A DNA stretch of 64,000 nucleotides from positions 2,591,324 to 2,655,323 of the forward strand of contig NZ_JAHCDI010000004.1 of assembly GCF_019697375.1 (NCBI RefSeq). The letters are read 5' to 3'. This DNA is from Micromonospora tarapacensis. Lineage in GTDB: Bacteria > Actinomycetota > Actinomycetes > Mycobacteriales > Micromonosporaceae. Below are positions 43,114-52,199 of this stretch, piece after piece. The translations under genes were made by a program, and so were the position numbers. The number at the start of each line of letters is the position of its first letter. Position 1 is the first letter of the stretch. The notes under the pieces were generated by a model that was not told the DNA's origin, searched no databases, and was given only the letters and a program-made list of their open reading frames with translations.

Positions 43114-43530
43114 GTGACCGCAGATCTACCCACGTTCGAGTTCGCCTTCCCTGGTCCGCTGCGCGACAAGCTGGTCGCTGCGGTGCTCGAGGGGACCAAG
43201 ACCGCTACGACCGGCCTGCTCCAGGACTACGACATCGACGGCGAACCGCTACCGGTCGTGGGTACCCGCGCGGCGGTTGTCGATTCTGCTGGTCGCCGGG
43301 TCGCGGTGGTCGAACTGACCGAGGTACGTGTCAGCCGGCTCGGCGACGTGGACCTCGACCACGCCCGGGATGAGGGCGAGGGGCACGACTCGGTCGCCGC
43401 CTGGAGGGCTGGCCACGAGGAGTACTGGCACGGAACAGCCTACCGAGGATGGCTGGGCAATCCGGAGTTCACCGTGGACGACGACACGCCAGCCGTGCTG
43501 GAGCGGTTCCGGCTCGTCGCGACGCTGTGA
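43114..43530 (+). CDS. ASCH domain protein
   Basis: 138 aa with a GTG start at 43114. ASCH fold features: FAFPGPLRDKLVAAVLEGTKTATTGLLQDYD (the G-x-K-x-x-T loop), PVVGTRAAVVDSAGRRVAVVELTEV and EYWHGTAYRGWLGNPEFTVD in outline. ASCH domains bind RNA or act as small hydrolases (for example EcYqfB acts on N4-acetylcytidine). It lies immediately after the IS1634-family element; its promoter may be affected by the insertion. Confidence 0.86.
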   Translation: MTADLPTFEFAFPGPLRDKLVAAVLEGTKTATTGLLQDYDIDGEPLPVVGTRAAVVDSAGRRVAVVELTEVRVSRLGDVDLDHARDEGEGHDSVAAWRAGHEEYWHGTAYRGWLGNPEFTVDDDTPAVLERFRLVATL

Positions 43531-43649
43531 CCGCTCCACGACACGAGCAGCCACCACACCGTGGTCGACACCGGAGCGCGACGAAAACTCGCACCTTGTA
43601 CGGCAGCCGCCATTTGCTAGCTGAGCAGGGCATAGTCGCGGTTGAGCCG

Positions 43650-43820
43650 TGCACGTTGGTGGAACCAGCGGGCGCGGCCCTGGCGACCCGCACAATGAGG
43701 CGTTGGTGATGGTTCTGTTCCAGCTGCGACACAACCTGCCCGAGGACGCCTGCGCCGAGCTGTTCGGTAACGCGACCGCCACCGTGTGGCGCTATCAGAA
43801 CCAAATCGTCGGTAGAGCCG
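43650..43820 (+). pseudogene. Transposase N-terminal fragment
   Basis: The frame reads HNEALVMVLFQLRHNLPEDACAELFGNATATVWRYQNQI, the HTH_Tnp-type start of a DDE_Tnp_4 transposase (compare ALFLVLYHLRHNLPQALLAELFGCSQPTVSR). Nothing catalytic follows; after VGRAVRL the frame is unrelated. It is a remnant of the same broad transposase type as the one at 47282-47943, in opposite orientation, and together they flank the HAD-GT2-MFS operon. Confidence 0.48.
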
Positions 43821-43882
43821 TTCGACTCAGGAACGACTTGAGCAGCAGCGGGCACCATTCTGAGCACGGCCGAGGTAGCGTC

Positions 43883-45265
43883 CTACCTGGTCGGGAACGG
43901 ATTGAAAGCCTCACCAGTCAACGCTGGGGCAACTCTTCTCTCCTTGGCATGGCCTCGGCCGGCCCAGCCGTCCCGGTCGAGCGAGCGCCGGGTTGGGCGA
44001 GTGCCGCCACCGGCCGTCGACATTGCACTAAGCGCCCAGCCGGCCACCACTAGCAGCAGAACTATCGCGATGGCGAACGGAAGCCTGCGGTTGATGTCCA
44101 CCGCGAGCCCGGTCAGCCAAACCAGTATTGTGGTGATCCCCGCGGCACCCACGCCCAGCAGTGAGTTCAACGAGCCGCGCAGATCTGCGTGGCTGTTGTT
44201 GAGCATCCAGCCTTGGTGGACGGGGATCAGCGAGGCGATGCCGAGCGTGAAGACCAACACGCCGGCGTACGCGGCCGGCATGCTGCCCAGGCACGCCACG
44301 CCGATCCCCAGCGCCGCGATGAGCGTACCGACGAACACGATCAGCGGCGCGCTAAAACGCCGCGCCAGCACGTCGCCCATGGCCCGCGCCGGGGCGTGGA
44401 CAGCCCAGAGGGTGGCCAACAGCGCGGAGGCCGCGGCGAGGGATGCGCCGTAGCCGTACTGGGCCAGAAAGGTGATCCAGGAGACCACGATGGTTTCCGC
44501 CGCCATGATGGTGGCGAACACCGCGGCGCCCGGCAACCACGCACGGAACTGGCCGGCAGTCACGGACGGGGATCCGATCCCTCCGGTCCGCCGGGCAACC
44601 GCCCCGTCACCATCACCCCGCAGCAGGAGGCCAGCGACTGCGAGCCCGAGCAGGGCGCCGGCGTAGAGGCCGTAGACGCCGCCGTAGCCGGCCGGCACTT
44701 GGACCAGCCCGGCCACCAGCACCGGCGCGACAAAACTGGCGACACCGAATGTGGCCTGCGTCGCCGCGATGTACCGGTAGCGGGCCGGCAACTGGAAGAG
44801 GTAGGTCATGATCACCAGGCTGCCGAGGGCGAATGCCGCACCGTGCAGGAATGCCCCCGCCAACACGGCGGGGTAGCCCGGGAGTATGCCGTACACCGCA
44901 CAGCCGACCATGCCGACGCCGATGGCGGCGAGTATCGCACGAGAGGCGCCCAGCCTGCGCAACAGCGCCGGCCCGGCGAGCATTGCCACAACGAGGCCGA
45001 TGTCCTTGAGGTTGTGGACGTTGGCAACCTGCGCTCCGGTCAGATGAAAGGCCGCCCGGAACGACGTGGCGAGTGCCGGGACCAGCCCCATACCGAGTGC
45101 CAGCAGCCCGAATCCCGCGAGCAGATATGCCAGCACAAGCCTCGGCCGGCGGATGGTCGACGTCTCGTGTGCCGAAGTGGTGCCGGCCGCCGCATCGAGT
45201 CCGTCCAGGGTTCCCGATCCAGGTTCATCCTCGGGAAGGGGCAAGATGAACTTCTTCACCGTCAT
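43883..45265 (-). CDS. MFS transporter
   Basis: 460 aa from the ATG at 45265, which overlaps the upstream stop as ATGA. About 12 membrane helices with the CynX/NimT or sugar-like MFS pattern: LAYLLAGFGLLALGMGLVPALATSF, LLRRLGASRAILAAIGVGMVGC, PARYRYIAATQATFGVASFVAPVL and APARAMGDVLARRFSAPLIVF. It is the last gene of a three-gene operon with a glycosyltransferase and a HAD phosphatase, and probably exports their product. Confidence 0.85.
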   Translation of the reverse strand: MTVKKFILPLPEDEPGSGTLDGLDAAAGTTSAHETSTIRRPRLVLAYLLAGFGLLALGMGLVPALATSFRAAFHLTGAQVANVHNLKDIGLVVAMLAGPALLRRLGASRAILAAIGVGMVGCAVYGILPGYPAVLAGAFLHGAAFALGSLVIMTYLFQLPARYRYIAATQATFGVASFVAPVLVAGLVQVPAGYGGVYGLYAGALLGLAVAGLLLRGDGDGAVARRTGGIGSPSVTAGQFRAWLPGAAVFATIMAAETIVVSWITFLAQYGYGASLAAASALLATLWAVHAPARAMGDVLARRFSAPLIVFVGTLIAALGIGVACLGSMPAAYAGVLVFTLGIASLIPVHQGWMLNNSHADLRGSLNSLLGVGAAGITTILVWLTGLAVDINRRLPFAIAIVLLLVVAGWALSAMSTAGGGTRPTRRSLDRDGWAGRGHAKERRVAPALTGEAFNPFPTR

Positions 45266-46290
45266 TGTGACACCAGCCCGCCGTGCACGGCCTGGCACTC
45301 CAGAGCAGTGGCACGGCGGCCGAAGGTGTCGGGATCCACGGAGTATGCCTCGCGCAGCTGTTCGACTCCGAGGGCGATGTTGCCGTCTCCGGCGACGGTC
45401 CGCCCGATCCGGATCAGGTACCGGCACAGCACCTCGCGACCCTGCCGGTGGTCGGTGGCTCCGCGAGAAAGTGCCTCCGCGATTGCCTCCTCCAGCCCGG
45501 CGCGCTCGTTGACGCAACGCTGCCGGTTGTAGAACTCCAGATCACCGGATAGTGCCCGGGCGGCGCTTCCCCCCTGCCGGGGCACCCGGTAGCGGACAGG
45601 GATCCCGGCTGCGTGATCGATCTTGGCGCCGCTGCCCAGGTATCGGAAGAGCGTCGCCACGTCCTCGCAGAAGCGCACGTCGGGGAACGGATACTTGAGA
45701 GCGAGACCGGCGTGAAGGTTCATCGCTGAGGGGATGGCCATGCAGTCTCGCTCGACGGCCTGCTCGATCCATCGTTCCCGGCCGCGGAGTTTGGGGAGTT
45801 GCTGCTCGCATTGGATCAGTTTCAGCGCGGGCAGGAGATCATGCACGTCCCACGGCAGATTGTCCTCGTCCACGAAGTCAACATCCGTGTAGACGAAATC
45901 GAGTTCGGGATCGGCGGTGAACATCTCCCGGACGGTCCGGACCCGCTCGGGATGGGCCTGGTCATCAGAGTCAAGGAAAGCGATCACGGGCAGACCGTCG
46001 CCGTGGGCCACCTGGACACCGAGATTGCGGGCCTGGCCCGGCCCGGCGTTGCGGACGGTTTGGAGTTGGTCAAGCCGACCCGGCAACATCTCTTTGCACT
46101 GACGTAAGAACGTGCCGACGGATCGCTCCGGCGAGCAGTCATCGACCAAGTAGACGTGCCACCGGTCGTCGGTCTGTCGCTCGATGCTGCCCAGCGTGCG
46201 CTGCAATGCGTTACGGCGCCAAGACTGTCCGTCGTCGAAGTAGGGGATGACGAACGCCACAGCCAGGTCACGGTTGGTCGAAGAGACCAT
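45262..46290 (-). CDS. Family 2-type glycosyltransferase
   Basis: 342 aa from the ATG at 46290, 3 bp after the HAD stop. GT-A fold: VAFVIPYFDDGQSWRRNALQRTLGSIERQ, WHVYLVDDCSPERSVGTFL, AGPGQARNLGVQVAHGDGLP and IAFLDSDDQAHPERV (the DxD metal site). A C-terminal helical part (about 245-330) may bind the acceptor. The acceptor is unknown. The chain is soluble with no membrane segment. It lies between a HAD phosphatase and an MFS transporter with near-overlapping stops and starts. Confidence 0.87.
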   Translation of the reverse strand: MVSSTNRDLAVAFVIPYFDDGQSWRRNALQRTLGSIERQTDDRWHVYLVDDCSPERSVGTFLRQCKEMLPGRLDQLQTVRNAGPGQARNLGVQVAHGDGLPVIAFLDSDDQAHPERVRTVREMFTADPELDFVYTDVDFVDEDNLPWDVHDLLPALKLIQCEQQLPKLRGRERWIEQAVERDCMAIPSAMNLHAGLALKYPFPDVRFCEDVATLFRYLGSGAKIDHAAGIPVRYRVPRQGGSAARALSGDLEFYNRQRCVNERAGLEEAIAEALSRGATDHRQGREVLCRYLIRIGRTVAGDGNIALGVEQLREAYSVDPDTFGRRATALECQAVHGGLVSQ

Positions 46291-46293
46291 GGG

Positions 46294-46992
46294 TCACCGC
46301 CTCGCGCCGGACGGGTATGAGACCGGGATCCCGGTGGGCCTTGTGTACCCGACCGCCTGGCCATCGATTTCCAGATGTACGAGTTGGTCATCGTGTCGCA
46401 CCCGGATCTGGGCGAGAGTGTCGATGACGATGTCGGCGCGCAACTCGTTTCGGGCATGCGTGCTGGTGACCGCGATCGTGTGCATGCCCGCCGCCTTGGC
46501 GGCCACCAACCCCATGGGTGCGTCCTCGACCACGATGCAGGTCGCTGGGTCGACTCCCAGCCGGCGGGCCGCGAGCAGGTAGGGTTCGGGGTCGGGCTTG
46601 CCACATCGGACGTCGTCCGCGCAGACCAACTGTGGTATCCGCACCCCGAGCCGGGCAAGGCGCAGCTCCGCCACCTTCCGGCTGGCCGACGTCACCACCG
46701 CCCAGCGAGGTGCCGGCAGGTCGGCCAGCAAATTAAGAACGCCAGGAAGGACAACGCATTCGGTATCGGCCGCCTCCATTTCCTCGTAATGCAATGCCGC
46801 ACGATGGACCAGCTCCCTGGGAAGAATGTCGGAGACAATCTCTCTGACTGGACGACCGAAGAAGTCAACCTTGTGGAAGCGATCCTGATCGACCCGGTAC
46901 TCGGTCCGCCAGCGGTCCCAGCATCGGGTAATTGCTGAAGTGGAGTCGACCAGGGTGCCGTCGTTATCGAACAGCACCGCCATGCCCGACAT
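46294..46992 (-). CDS. HAD-superfamily sugar phosphatase-like hydrolase
   Basis: 232 aa from the ATG at 46992 (an ATG at 46983 is three residues shorter). HAD motifs: VLFDNDGTLVDSTSAI (motif I DxDGT), WAVVTSASRKVAELRL (motif II T/S), CGKPDPEPYLLAARRLGVDP (motif III K) and IVVEDAPMGLVAAKAAG (motif IV). This is the beta-phosphoglucomutase/sugar-phosphatase subfamily with a cap-1 domain. It is the first gene of the HAD-GT2-MFS operon and probably dephosphorylates a sugar or sugar-alcohol product before export. The 220 bp upstream is less GC-rich and may hold the promoter. Confidence 0.88.
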   Translation of the reverse strand: MSGMAVLFDNDGTLVDSTSAITRCWDRWRTEYRVDQDRFHKVDFFGRPVREIVSDILPRELVHRAALHYEEMEAADTECVVLPGVLNLLADLPAPRWAVVTSASRKVAELRLARLGVRIPQLVCADDVRCGKPDPEPYLLAARRLGVDPATCIVVEDAPMGLVAAKAAGMHTIAVTSTHARNELRADIVIDTLAQIRVRHDDQLVHLEIDGQAVGYTRPTGIPVSYPSGARR

Positions 46993-47281
46993 GACGGTTC
47001 GAGTTGGTGTCGAAGCCTGCCGAACAGGACCGACGCTCTTCGAGGGACAGATCATCAGCAACCATCTCCTGCCGTGAGGTGGGACGCCAAGCTCGGATAA
47101 GCGGGGACGCGTTTCACGACGATTGAGACCTCGGATGGGTTCAACAAGTCACGAGATTCCACGGAATAGCCTGTCGACAGCCCGCGAAGAAGATCCCCAC
47201 CAGAGCGTTCATTACAGATGGAAGGTTACCGCCACGTGTCCAATGAGCCTTTTCCGCGTAACGGGTCGTGGCATTGGGTGA

Positions 47282-47943
47282 TCAGGTGATGCGGGTGGTC
47301 TTGAGTAGGGAGTTTCTGCGTTCACCGATGGCGCGGACGCCGTTGTGGGCCTTGTCGAACCGCTGCTGCACGTGGGCGCAGGTGCCGTTGGGGGGCTTCT
47401 TGAACCCGGTTGTGATCGTGTCGGCTTCACCTTCGTAGCCGAGGTCACCGAGTACCTGTCGCTGATTGGTCCAGGTGGTCAACAGGTGCAGGATGCCGTG
47501 TTCACGTACGGCGGTCGTGTCGTGCTCCCGGCCCGGCCGTACGGGTGAGGTCCACAGCGGCCACCCGTCCGGAGCAGCACGTTGCCGCCGTGGTTGTCGT
47601 GTTTGCCGGACCACCACAGGTCTACTCCCGGCGGCGGCCCGGGTGTGCGGCACCGGTCGGGTTCGATCAGGGTCCCATCGATGTTGACGTGGCCGTAACC
47701 GGGCCATCTTCGCCGCCAGCAGCACCGATTCCAGGCCGGGCGCCTGCGCGGCGAGGACCCGGAATGCCCTCGTGCAGGTAGGCGTCCCTGGTATGGAAAA
47801 ACCTCCCTGGACGCGGGGCAGGATGCATCAACGACATGATCTTCCGGCCTCCTGATCGACTTGGGGCAGCCGAGGACACCATGAGCACGTCTGGCCTGCA
47901 CCCCGAGCCTGTAGTAACCCCCTACGACGGTCGGTTCCCTCAC
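47282..47943 (-). pseudogene. DDE_Tnp_4-type transposase remnant (frameshifted)
   Basis: Two frames are needed. Frame A gives HVNIDGTLIEPDRCRTPGPP, VDLWWSGKHDNHGGNVLLRTG; frame B continues WPLWTSPVRPGREHDTTAVRE, VLGDLGYEGEADTITTG and GERRNSLLKTT. The DDE catalytic set (IDGTL, ..PGREHD, GER) is recognisable. The shift lies near 47530-47560. The N-terminal HTH part is lost or scrambled (47830-48055). No inverted repeats or target duplication are seen, so it is an old remnant. Confidence 0.6.
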
Positions 47944-48086
47944 CGTCTCGACTGTCCTGCCGTCTCGAGAGATGGGGCGAGACCACTACGCGACCAAACG
48001 GCCGCCGCTGCGCGGAAGGCTCTCCGGCAGCGGCGGCCGCACGGGTACGAACCAAGCTGCTACCACATGGTTCGACGTGCAGGGCG

Positions 48087-49169
48087 TCAGGGCCGCGCGA
48101 TCCGGTAGGACCAGCCCAGCATGATCGCTGCCGCTCGCGGCGCGGCGGTGCTGAGGTGGATCGAGTGGCCGACCCCAGGCACCACGGCGAAGGTTACCCT
48201 GGCTCCGTCGCGGTACCAGAACTTCGCCTCGTGGGCGCGCACGCGCGCCGGGCTGGAGCAGTCGACACCGCCCGCGCCGCAGAAGGTGAAGTCATCGCCA
48301 CCGAGCAGGAGCAGTACCGGCGCCTTGACCTGTCGGGTGATGGCGTCCGCCGGCGTTGCCGGTTGAAGGAACTCGAACGCCTCCGGGCCTTCATGCGTCG
48401 CATGGACGTCCTTGTTGGCCTCGTCCATCGCGACGATCTCCGCGTTCGAAGTCGCCGAGCTGTGAAAGGCACCCCGTACGCCCGGGACAGTGGTCTGGTA
48501 GCCGTCGAGATCCCGTCCGGCGAACTTCGGATCCTCGCTAGCAGCGTGGTGCGCACTGGCCCCGAAGGCGAAAGCGGCATCGGCCACGGCATGAACGACA
48601 CCGGTGTGAATATGCCCGTCCACATCATCGTACCGAGCAGCCTCCGCCGCGCTCACCATCGAGCTGAACGAATGACCGACCGTGATGACATGCCTGAATG
48701 CGCGACCGCCAACCGCCCCCGCACGAAGGGCGGTGACGACGTCGTGCAACGCAACCGCCTCCCCCGCGATCGACAGTTCAGTAGCAGGCGGGAATGTGCT
48801 GTTCCCTGTGCCGATGCGATCGAAGGTGAAGGTGGCGTATCCGGCCAGGGTGGCGGCGACCTCGTAGGAGTAGATACCACCGCGGTAGGGGTTCTCCCAG
48901 TAAAGGTGGTTGTAAGTTCCGCCCGGTTGAAGCACCTGGACCGCCTTCGGCTTGGCGCCGGGCCGCTGGCACAGCTTGCCCCATAGCCGGTAGGCTGCGG
49001 GGCCTGGGTCGGCCAGCCGTACATTCAGGACGTGTACCGTGCAGACGGGGCGAAGGCCGACAGGCGATTGCGCGCCAGCCTGCACCCCGCCCGCCACGGC
49101 CATCAAGACGCCAACCAGGACACAGCTGGCAGCCTTGACCAGCCTCACAGCTCTCCGTGAAGAATTCAT
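48087..49169 (-). CDS. Secreted alpha/beta hydrolase
   Basis: 360 aa with a signal peptide (MNSSRRAVRLVKAASCVLVGVL, cleavage near VQAGAQS). Alpha/beta hydrolase fold: AVQVLQPGGTYNHLYWE, FDRIGTGNS, the nucleophile elbow VGHSFSSM (about residue 165), the acid loop LLLGGDDFTFC and the catalytic His in PGVGHSIHL near residue 337. It is an extracellular esterase or lipase-like protein with an unknown substrate. It is mono-cistronic, between a transposase remnant and an I36-like gene. Confidence 0.86.
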   Translation of the reverse strand: MNSSRRAVRLVKAASCVLVGVLMAVAGGVQAGAQSPVGLRPVCTVHVLNVRLADPGPAAYRLWGKLCQRPGAKPKAVQVLQPGGTYNHLYWENPYRGGIYSYEVAATLAGYATFTFDRIGTGNSTFPPATELSIAGEAVALHDVVTALRAGAVGGRAFRHVITVGHSFSSMVSAAEAARYDDVDGHIHTGVVHAVADAAFAFGASAHHAASEDPKFAGRDLDGYQTTVPGVRGAFHSSATSNAEIVAMDEANKDVHATHEGPEAFEFLQPATPADAITRQVKAPVLLLLGGDDFTFCGAGGVDCSSPARVRAHEAKFWYRDGARVTFAVVPGVGHSIHLSTAAPRAAAIMLGWSYRIARP

Positions 49170-49311
49170 CGTACTCCCCTCTCAGACGTTAGCCGTTCCT
49201 GCGGGTAGCAATAATTGGCAGCCTTCGGCGCGACGAGGGTTGCGCTTACGGAACCAGCATCACGGTCGCCTAAGGAAGTGCTGCGAACGACACGATCCGC
49301 GGGCATGAAAG

Positions 49312-49707
49312 TCACTGAAATTTTGCCGAGGAGATCTGGTTATCCACGACGGTGTGCTCGAGGTTGATCCTGGAGTCCGGTCCAATTCTCACCCATGCGA
49401 AGCCGTCAAACCGAACGTCGGTGTACGCGAGGACAATCCATCCGGTGTTGTTGATGATGGACGTGGTGCGGTCGTTGGCGTTCGTTCCGTTGGTAAACAC
49501 GCGACGAGAGAAGTCAGGAACTGATCCATAATTGTTGTACATCTCTTGCGGCGCAAAGACGGTGCCAGTGTAGTTGCGCCCGTCGTAGAAGCAGACCTTG
49601 TTGTCCGCACAAACGTAGGCGGCGGAGACGGGCTGCGGGGAAACCGTCACGGCACTGATGGTCGTGAGGGCGACCACGAGAGCGGTCAGCGCTTTGTTGC
49701 TACCCAT
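49312..49707 (-). CDS. Peptidase inhibitor I36-like secreted protein
   Basis: 131 aa from the ATG at 49707. A signal peptide (MGSNKALTALVVALTTISAV, cleavage near VSA-AY) precedes a short beta-rich domain with VCADNKVCFYDGRNYTGTVF and the ending DNQISSAKFQ, as in the SMI/I36 family of actinomycete metallo- or serine-protease inhibitors. GC content here is clearly lower than in neighbouring genes, suggesting a recent arrival. The exact target is unknown. Confidence 0.78.
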   Translation of the reverse strand: MGSNKALTALVVALTTISAVTVSPQPVSAAYVCADNKVCFYDGRNYTGTVFAPQEMYNNYGSVPDFSRRVFTNGTNANDRTTSIINNTGWIVLAYTDVRFDGFAWVRIGPDSRINLEHTVVDNQISSAKFQ

Positions 49708-49846
49708 ACTGAACCCTTTCCGAGCTGCTGTTGATCGACGCCAGCGGATGGACCATCGTGGCTTGTACAGCACAACGCGCACGGCTCGTCCCGGTTCACT
49801 AACTGCCTCGGCGAAGCAGCCCAACCAAGTTGATGGGGGGGTGGCT

Positions 49847-50363
49847 CAGGGCCGTTGCGTTCTCGCTCGGCTAGCCGGTGAGCTGGGATGATGCTGGGTG
49901 ATTGGCCTGTGTGGAGGCGGTTGAAGCGGGTGAAGCCCTCAAGGTGATCATGGAGTTTCTCTAGGACTGCACGACACCGAGGACTCCACCCGCAGATGTC
50001 ATCATCCCTGATCTCCGTACTGACTGTGACAACCCCCAGCGGCGAGACGCCACCACCGCCGATCACCGAGGGTGAACGTCGTGGGCTCCTGGACGCTGTC
50101 AGCGTGATCCCGGACCCGCGTAACCCGCACGGGGTGCGGTATCCCCTGGCCGCGTTGCTGACCGTCGCGGTCTGCGCGGTCCTGGCCGGCGCCACGTCGT
50201 TCGCCGCGATCGCCGACTGGCTGTACGACCTGGACGAGGCGGACCAGCGGCGGCTCGGGTTCACCCGGGCGTGCCGGCCGGCACCACGGTGTGGCGGCTG
50301 CTGATCCGCCTGGACGCGACTGTGATCAGCAAGGTTCTGGCCGGCTGGCTGCACACCCGGACG
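49847..50363 (+). mobile_element. Truncated ISAs1-family element, copy 1
   Basis: The segment is identical, apart from one missing G near 50263 (CCCGGGCG instead of CCCGGGGCG), to 55440-55957 on the other strand. It carries the IS end CAGGGCCGTTGCG, the leader, and the first 124 residues of the transposase, then stops at 50363 where unrelated sequence begins. The missing base shifts the frame after LGFTR, so the protein is dead. The two copies form a 517-bp inverted repeat 5.1 kb apart. Confidence 0.85.
49996..50363 (+). pseudogene. ISAs1 transposase, 5' fragment with frameshift
   Basis: [20 protein letters not shown], then [31 protein letters not shown] are shared with the intact N-terminal exon at 55110-55808. 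The frame breaks after RLGFTR and the element ends at residue 124. No catalytic residue of the DDE core is present. Confidence 0.82.
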
Positions 50364-50633
50364 CTGCGCCCCCACCCGCCGCCACCTTCAACTTCGCTGG
50401 GCCGGCAAATGTGGCCCGCCGGGCTGTGAGGTAGGTGCTGATCTCGATGACGACGAGGTGAGGGCGCTGCGGCAGCTCGGGCGATGTAGATCCTGCGGAT
50501 ACCGCAGTGAGATCCGGTCGCAGGTGTACTGAACCTCACAGCATCCGTGTCGGGTGTCGCGGTCTTGGTTCCGGCCGCACCTGCGTCGACACCACACCCG
50601 TCGACGAGGTTTCCCGCAGTTCCGCAGTCGGCA

Positions 50634-51461
50634 TCACGGCCAGTCAAGCCAGCGAAGCAGCGCGCTGCCCAGCGTCAGGGCTATCTCCTCGCTACTCAGG
50701 CCGACCAGCGCCGCTTCGAAGAACCGCAGGTTGTCCGCGTAGGAGCACGGTAGCCGGGTCCAGTCGCTGCCCCAGAACACGCGGTGCGGTCCGAACGCGT
50801 CTATGACGCGCTGTAGCGGCTCGTGGACATCGGTGAAGGGATAGGGCTGTCGCGAGTGGCATGGCTGGGCGGATGCCTTGACTGCCACGTTCGGTAGCCG
50901 TGCCAGAGCGAGCAAGGAGGGCAACTCGGCGTACGCCTCGGCGCCGTTCTTATCCACCGGGGCGGCGAGGTGGTCGACAGCGATCCGCAGCCCCGGGTAG
51001 CGCGCAGCGACCCGGCCGATTTCCCGTACCAGCCCTGGCGGGTAGACCATGACCGGCAGACGGGCGTCGGCTGCCGCCGCCCAGAACCACTCCGTTGCGC
51101 CATCGAGAAACGCGCCCCGCAGCGGCTCACGATGCAGGGTCACGCGGAGTCCGAGCATGTTGGGGCTATCGCGCCAGCCCGGCAGGCGCTGCGCATTGTC
51201 CGGGTCGGTCAGCGGCACGCGGCCCATCACCGCCAGCCGCTCCGGGTGAGCGCGCGCCGCAGCGAGCGCCACGTCATTGCGGTCGCCCTCCCATGACGGC
51301 GGCACCAGGACGGCCCTGTCCACGCCCGCCGCATCAAGTACCGCCACAACCTCCGAGGTATCCGGTGGCCTGGCACGGTGCGCGATGTGGCGCACCTCTG
51401 TGGGCCAGGGCCGGGCCTCGGTGTGCGCGCCCCACACGTGCATCTGGGAGTCGACCAGCAT
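50634..51461 (-). CDS. Amidohydrolase-family TIM-barrel hydrolase
   Basis: 275 aa from the ATG at 51461, which overlaps the upstream stop (TGATG). It resembles the LigI/2-pyrone-4,6-dicarboxylate lactonase-like group: MLVDSQMHVWG (metal H-x-H equivalent), RAVLVPPSWEGDRNDVALAAARAHPERLAVMGRV, GLRIAVDHLAAPVDK and RVFWGSDWTRLP. It would hydrolyse a small lactone or dicarboxylate. It is coupled to the truncated dehydrogenase upstream, with which it forms a residual catabolic operon. Confidence 0.86.
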   Translation of the reverse strand: MLVDSQMHVWGAHTEARPWPTEVRHIAHRARPPDTSEVVAVLDAAGVDRAVLVPPSWEGDRNDVALAAARAHPERLAVMGRVPLTDPDNAQRLPGWRDSPNMLGLRVTLHREPLRGAFLDGATEWFWAAAADARLPVMVYPPGLVREIGRVAARYPGLRIAVDHLAAPVDKNGAEAYAELPSLLALARLPNVAVKASAQPCHSRQPYPFTDVHEPLQRVIDAFGPHRVFWGSDWTRLPCSYADNLRFFEAALVGLSSEEIALTLGSALLRWLDWP

Positions 51462-52189
51462 CACCGCCCCTCCGGGACAAGCTCGGCGATGATCGCAGTG
51501 GTGACGACAGACGCCGACGACGCACGATGCGTACCAACAAGGTCGTAGGTGAGTGGCCGTCCCTTGGCGAGGACGGCGCCAACGGCCGAATGCACATTGA
51601 CGGCCGCAGCGAGAAGCGCCTCGTCCTCGTGTCGCTTCCCAAGCCACGTCAGCATCTCGGCGGCGGCGAGGATCGTCGCCATGGGGTTAACCCGATCCTT
51701 GCCCACGTGCTTGGGCGCCGAGCCGTGAACTGGTTCGAACATGGCATGCCGGTCGCCGAGGTTACAGCTCACGGCCATGCCCATGCCGCCTTGGAGCACG
51801 GCTGCCAGCTCAGTAATGATGTCGCCGAACATGTTGGGTGCGACCACAACGTCGTAGTGCTCGGGCTGCCGCACGAGCCACTGCGTGAACGTGTCGACCA
51901 GCACAACCTCGCGCTCCACCATGGGGTAATCCGAGCCGACTTCGTGTAGCACGCGCACGAACAACCTGCATCCGTGCAGAATATTGTCCTTGACCACGCA
52001 GGTGACCCTCCGTACGCCGTCCGGCCGAGTCCGGTCGGGGCGTACGGCTGCTTCGAATGCACGCCGCACGATGCGTTCGGTGGCGGGTCGGGTGACGATC
52101 CGGGTATCGATGGCGACGTCGCTATCGCCACCAGCAAGCATTACTCCGCCGACGCCGGAGTACAGGCAGGGTTCAGGCAAGGTAGCCAT
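51461..52189 (-). pseudogene. Isocitrate/isopropylmalate dehydrogenase-like gene, 5' truncated
   Basis: About 240 residues of the decarboxylating dehydrogenase family remain: LYSGVGG.., RATERIVRRAFEAAVR, CVVKDNILHGCRLFVRVLHE, EHYDVVVAPNMFGDIITELAAVLQGGMGMAVSCNLGDRHAMFEPVHGSAPKHVGKDRVNPMATILAAAEML in outline. The first ~115 residues (NAD site and first strand of the active site) are absent. An ATG at 52189 gives a short new start right at the ISAs1 end (about 52191), so the element cut the gene. It is close to tartrate/isopropylmalate dehydrogenases. The missing 5' part is not on the other side of the mobile block. Confidence 0.8.
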
Positions 52190-52199
52190 ACGCCCGTTT

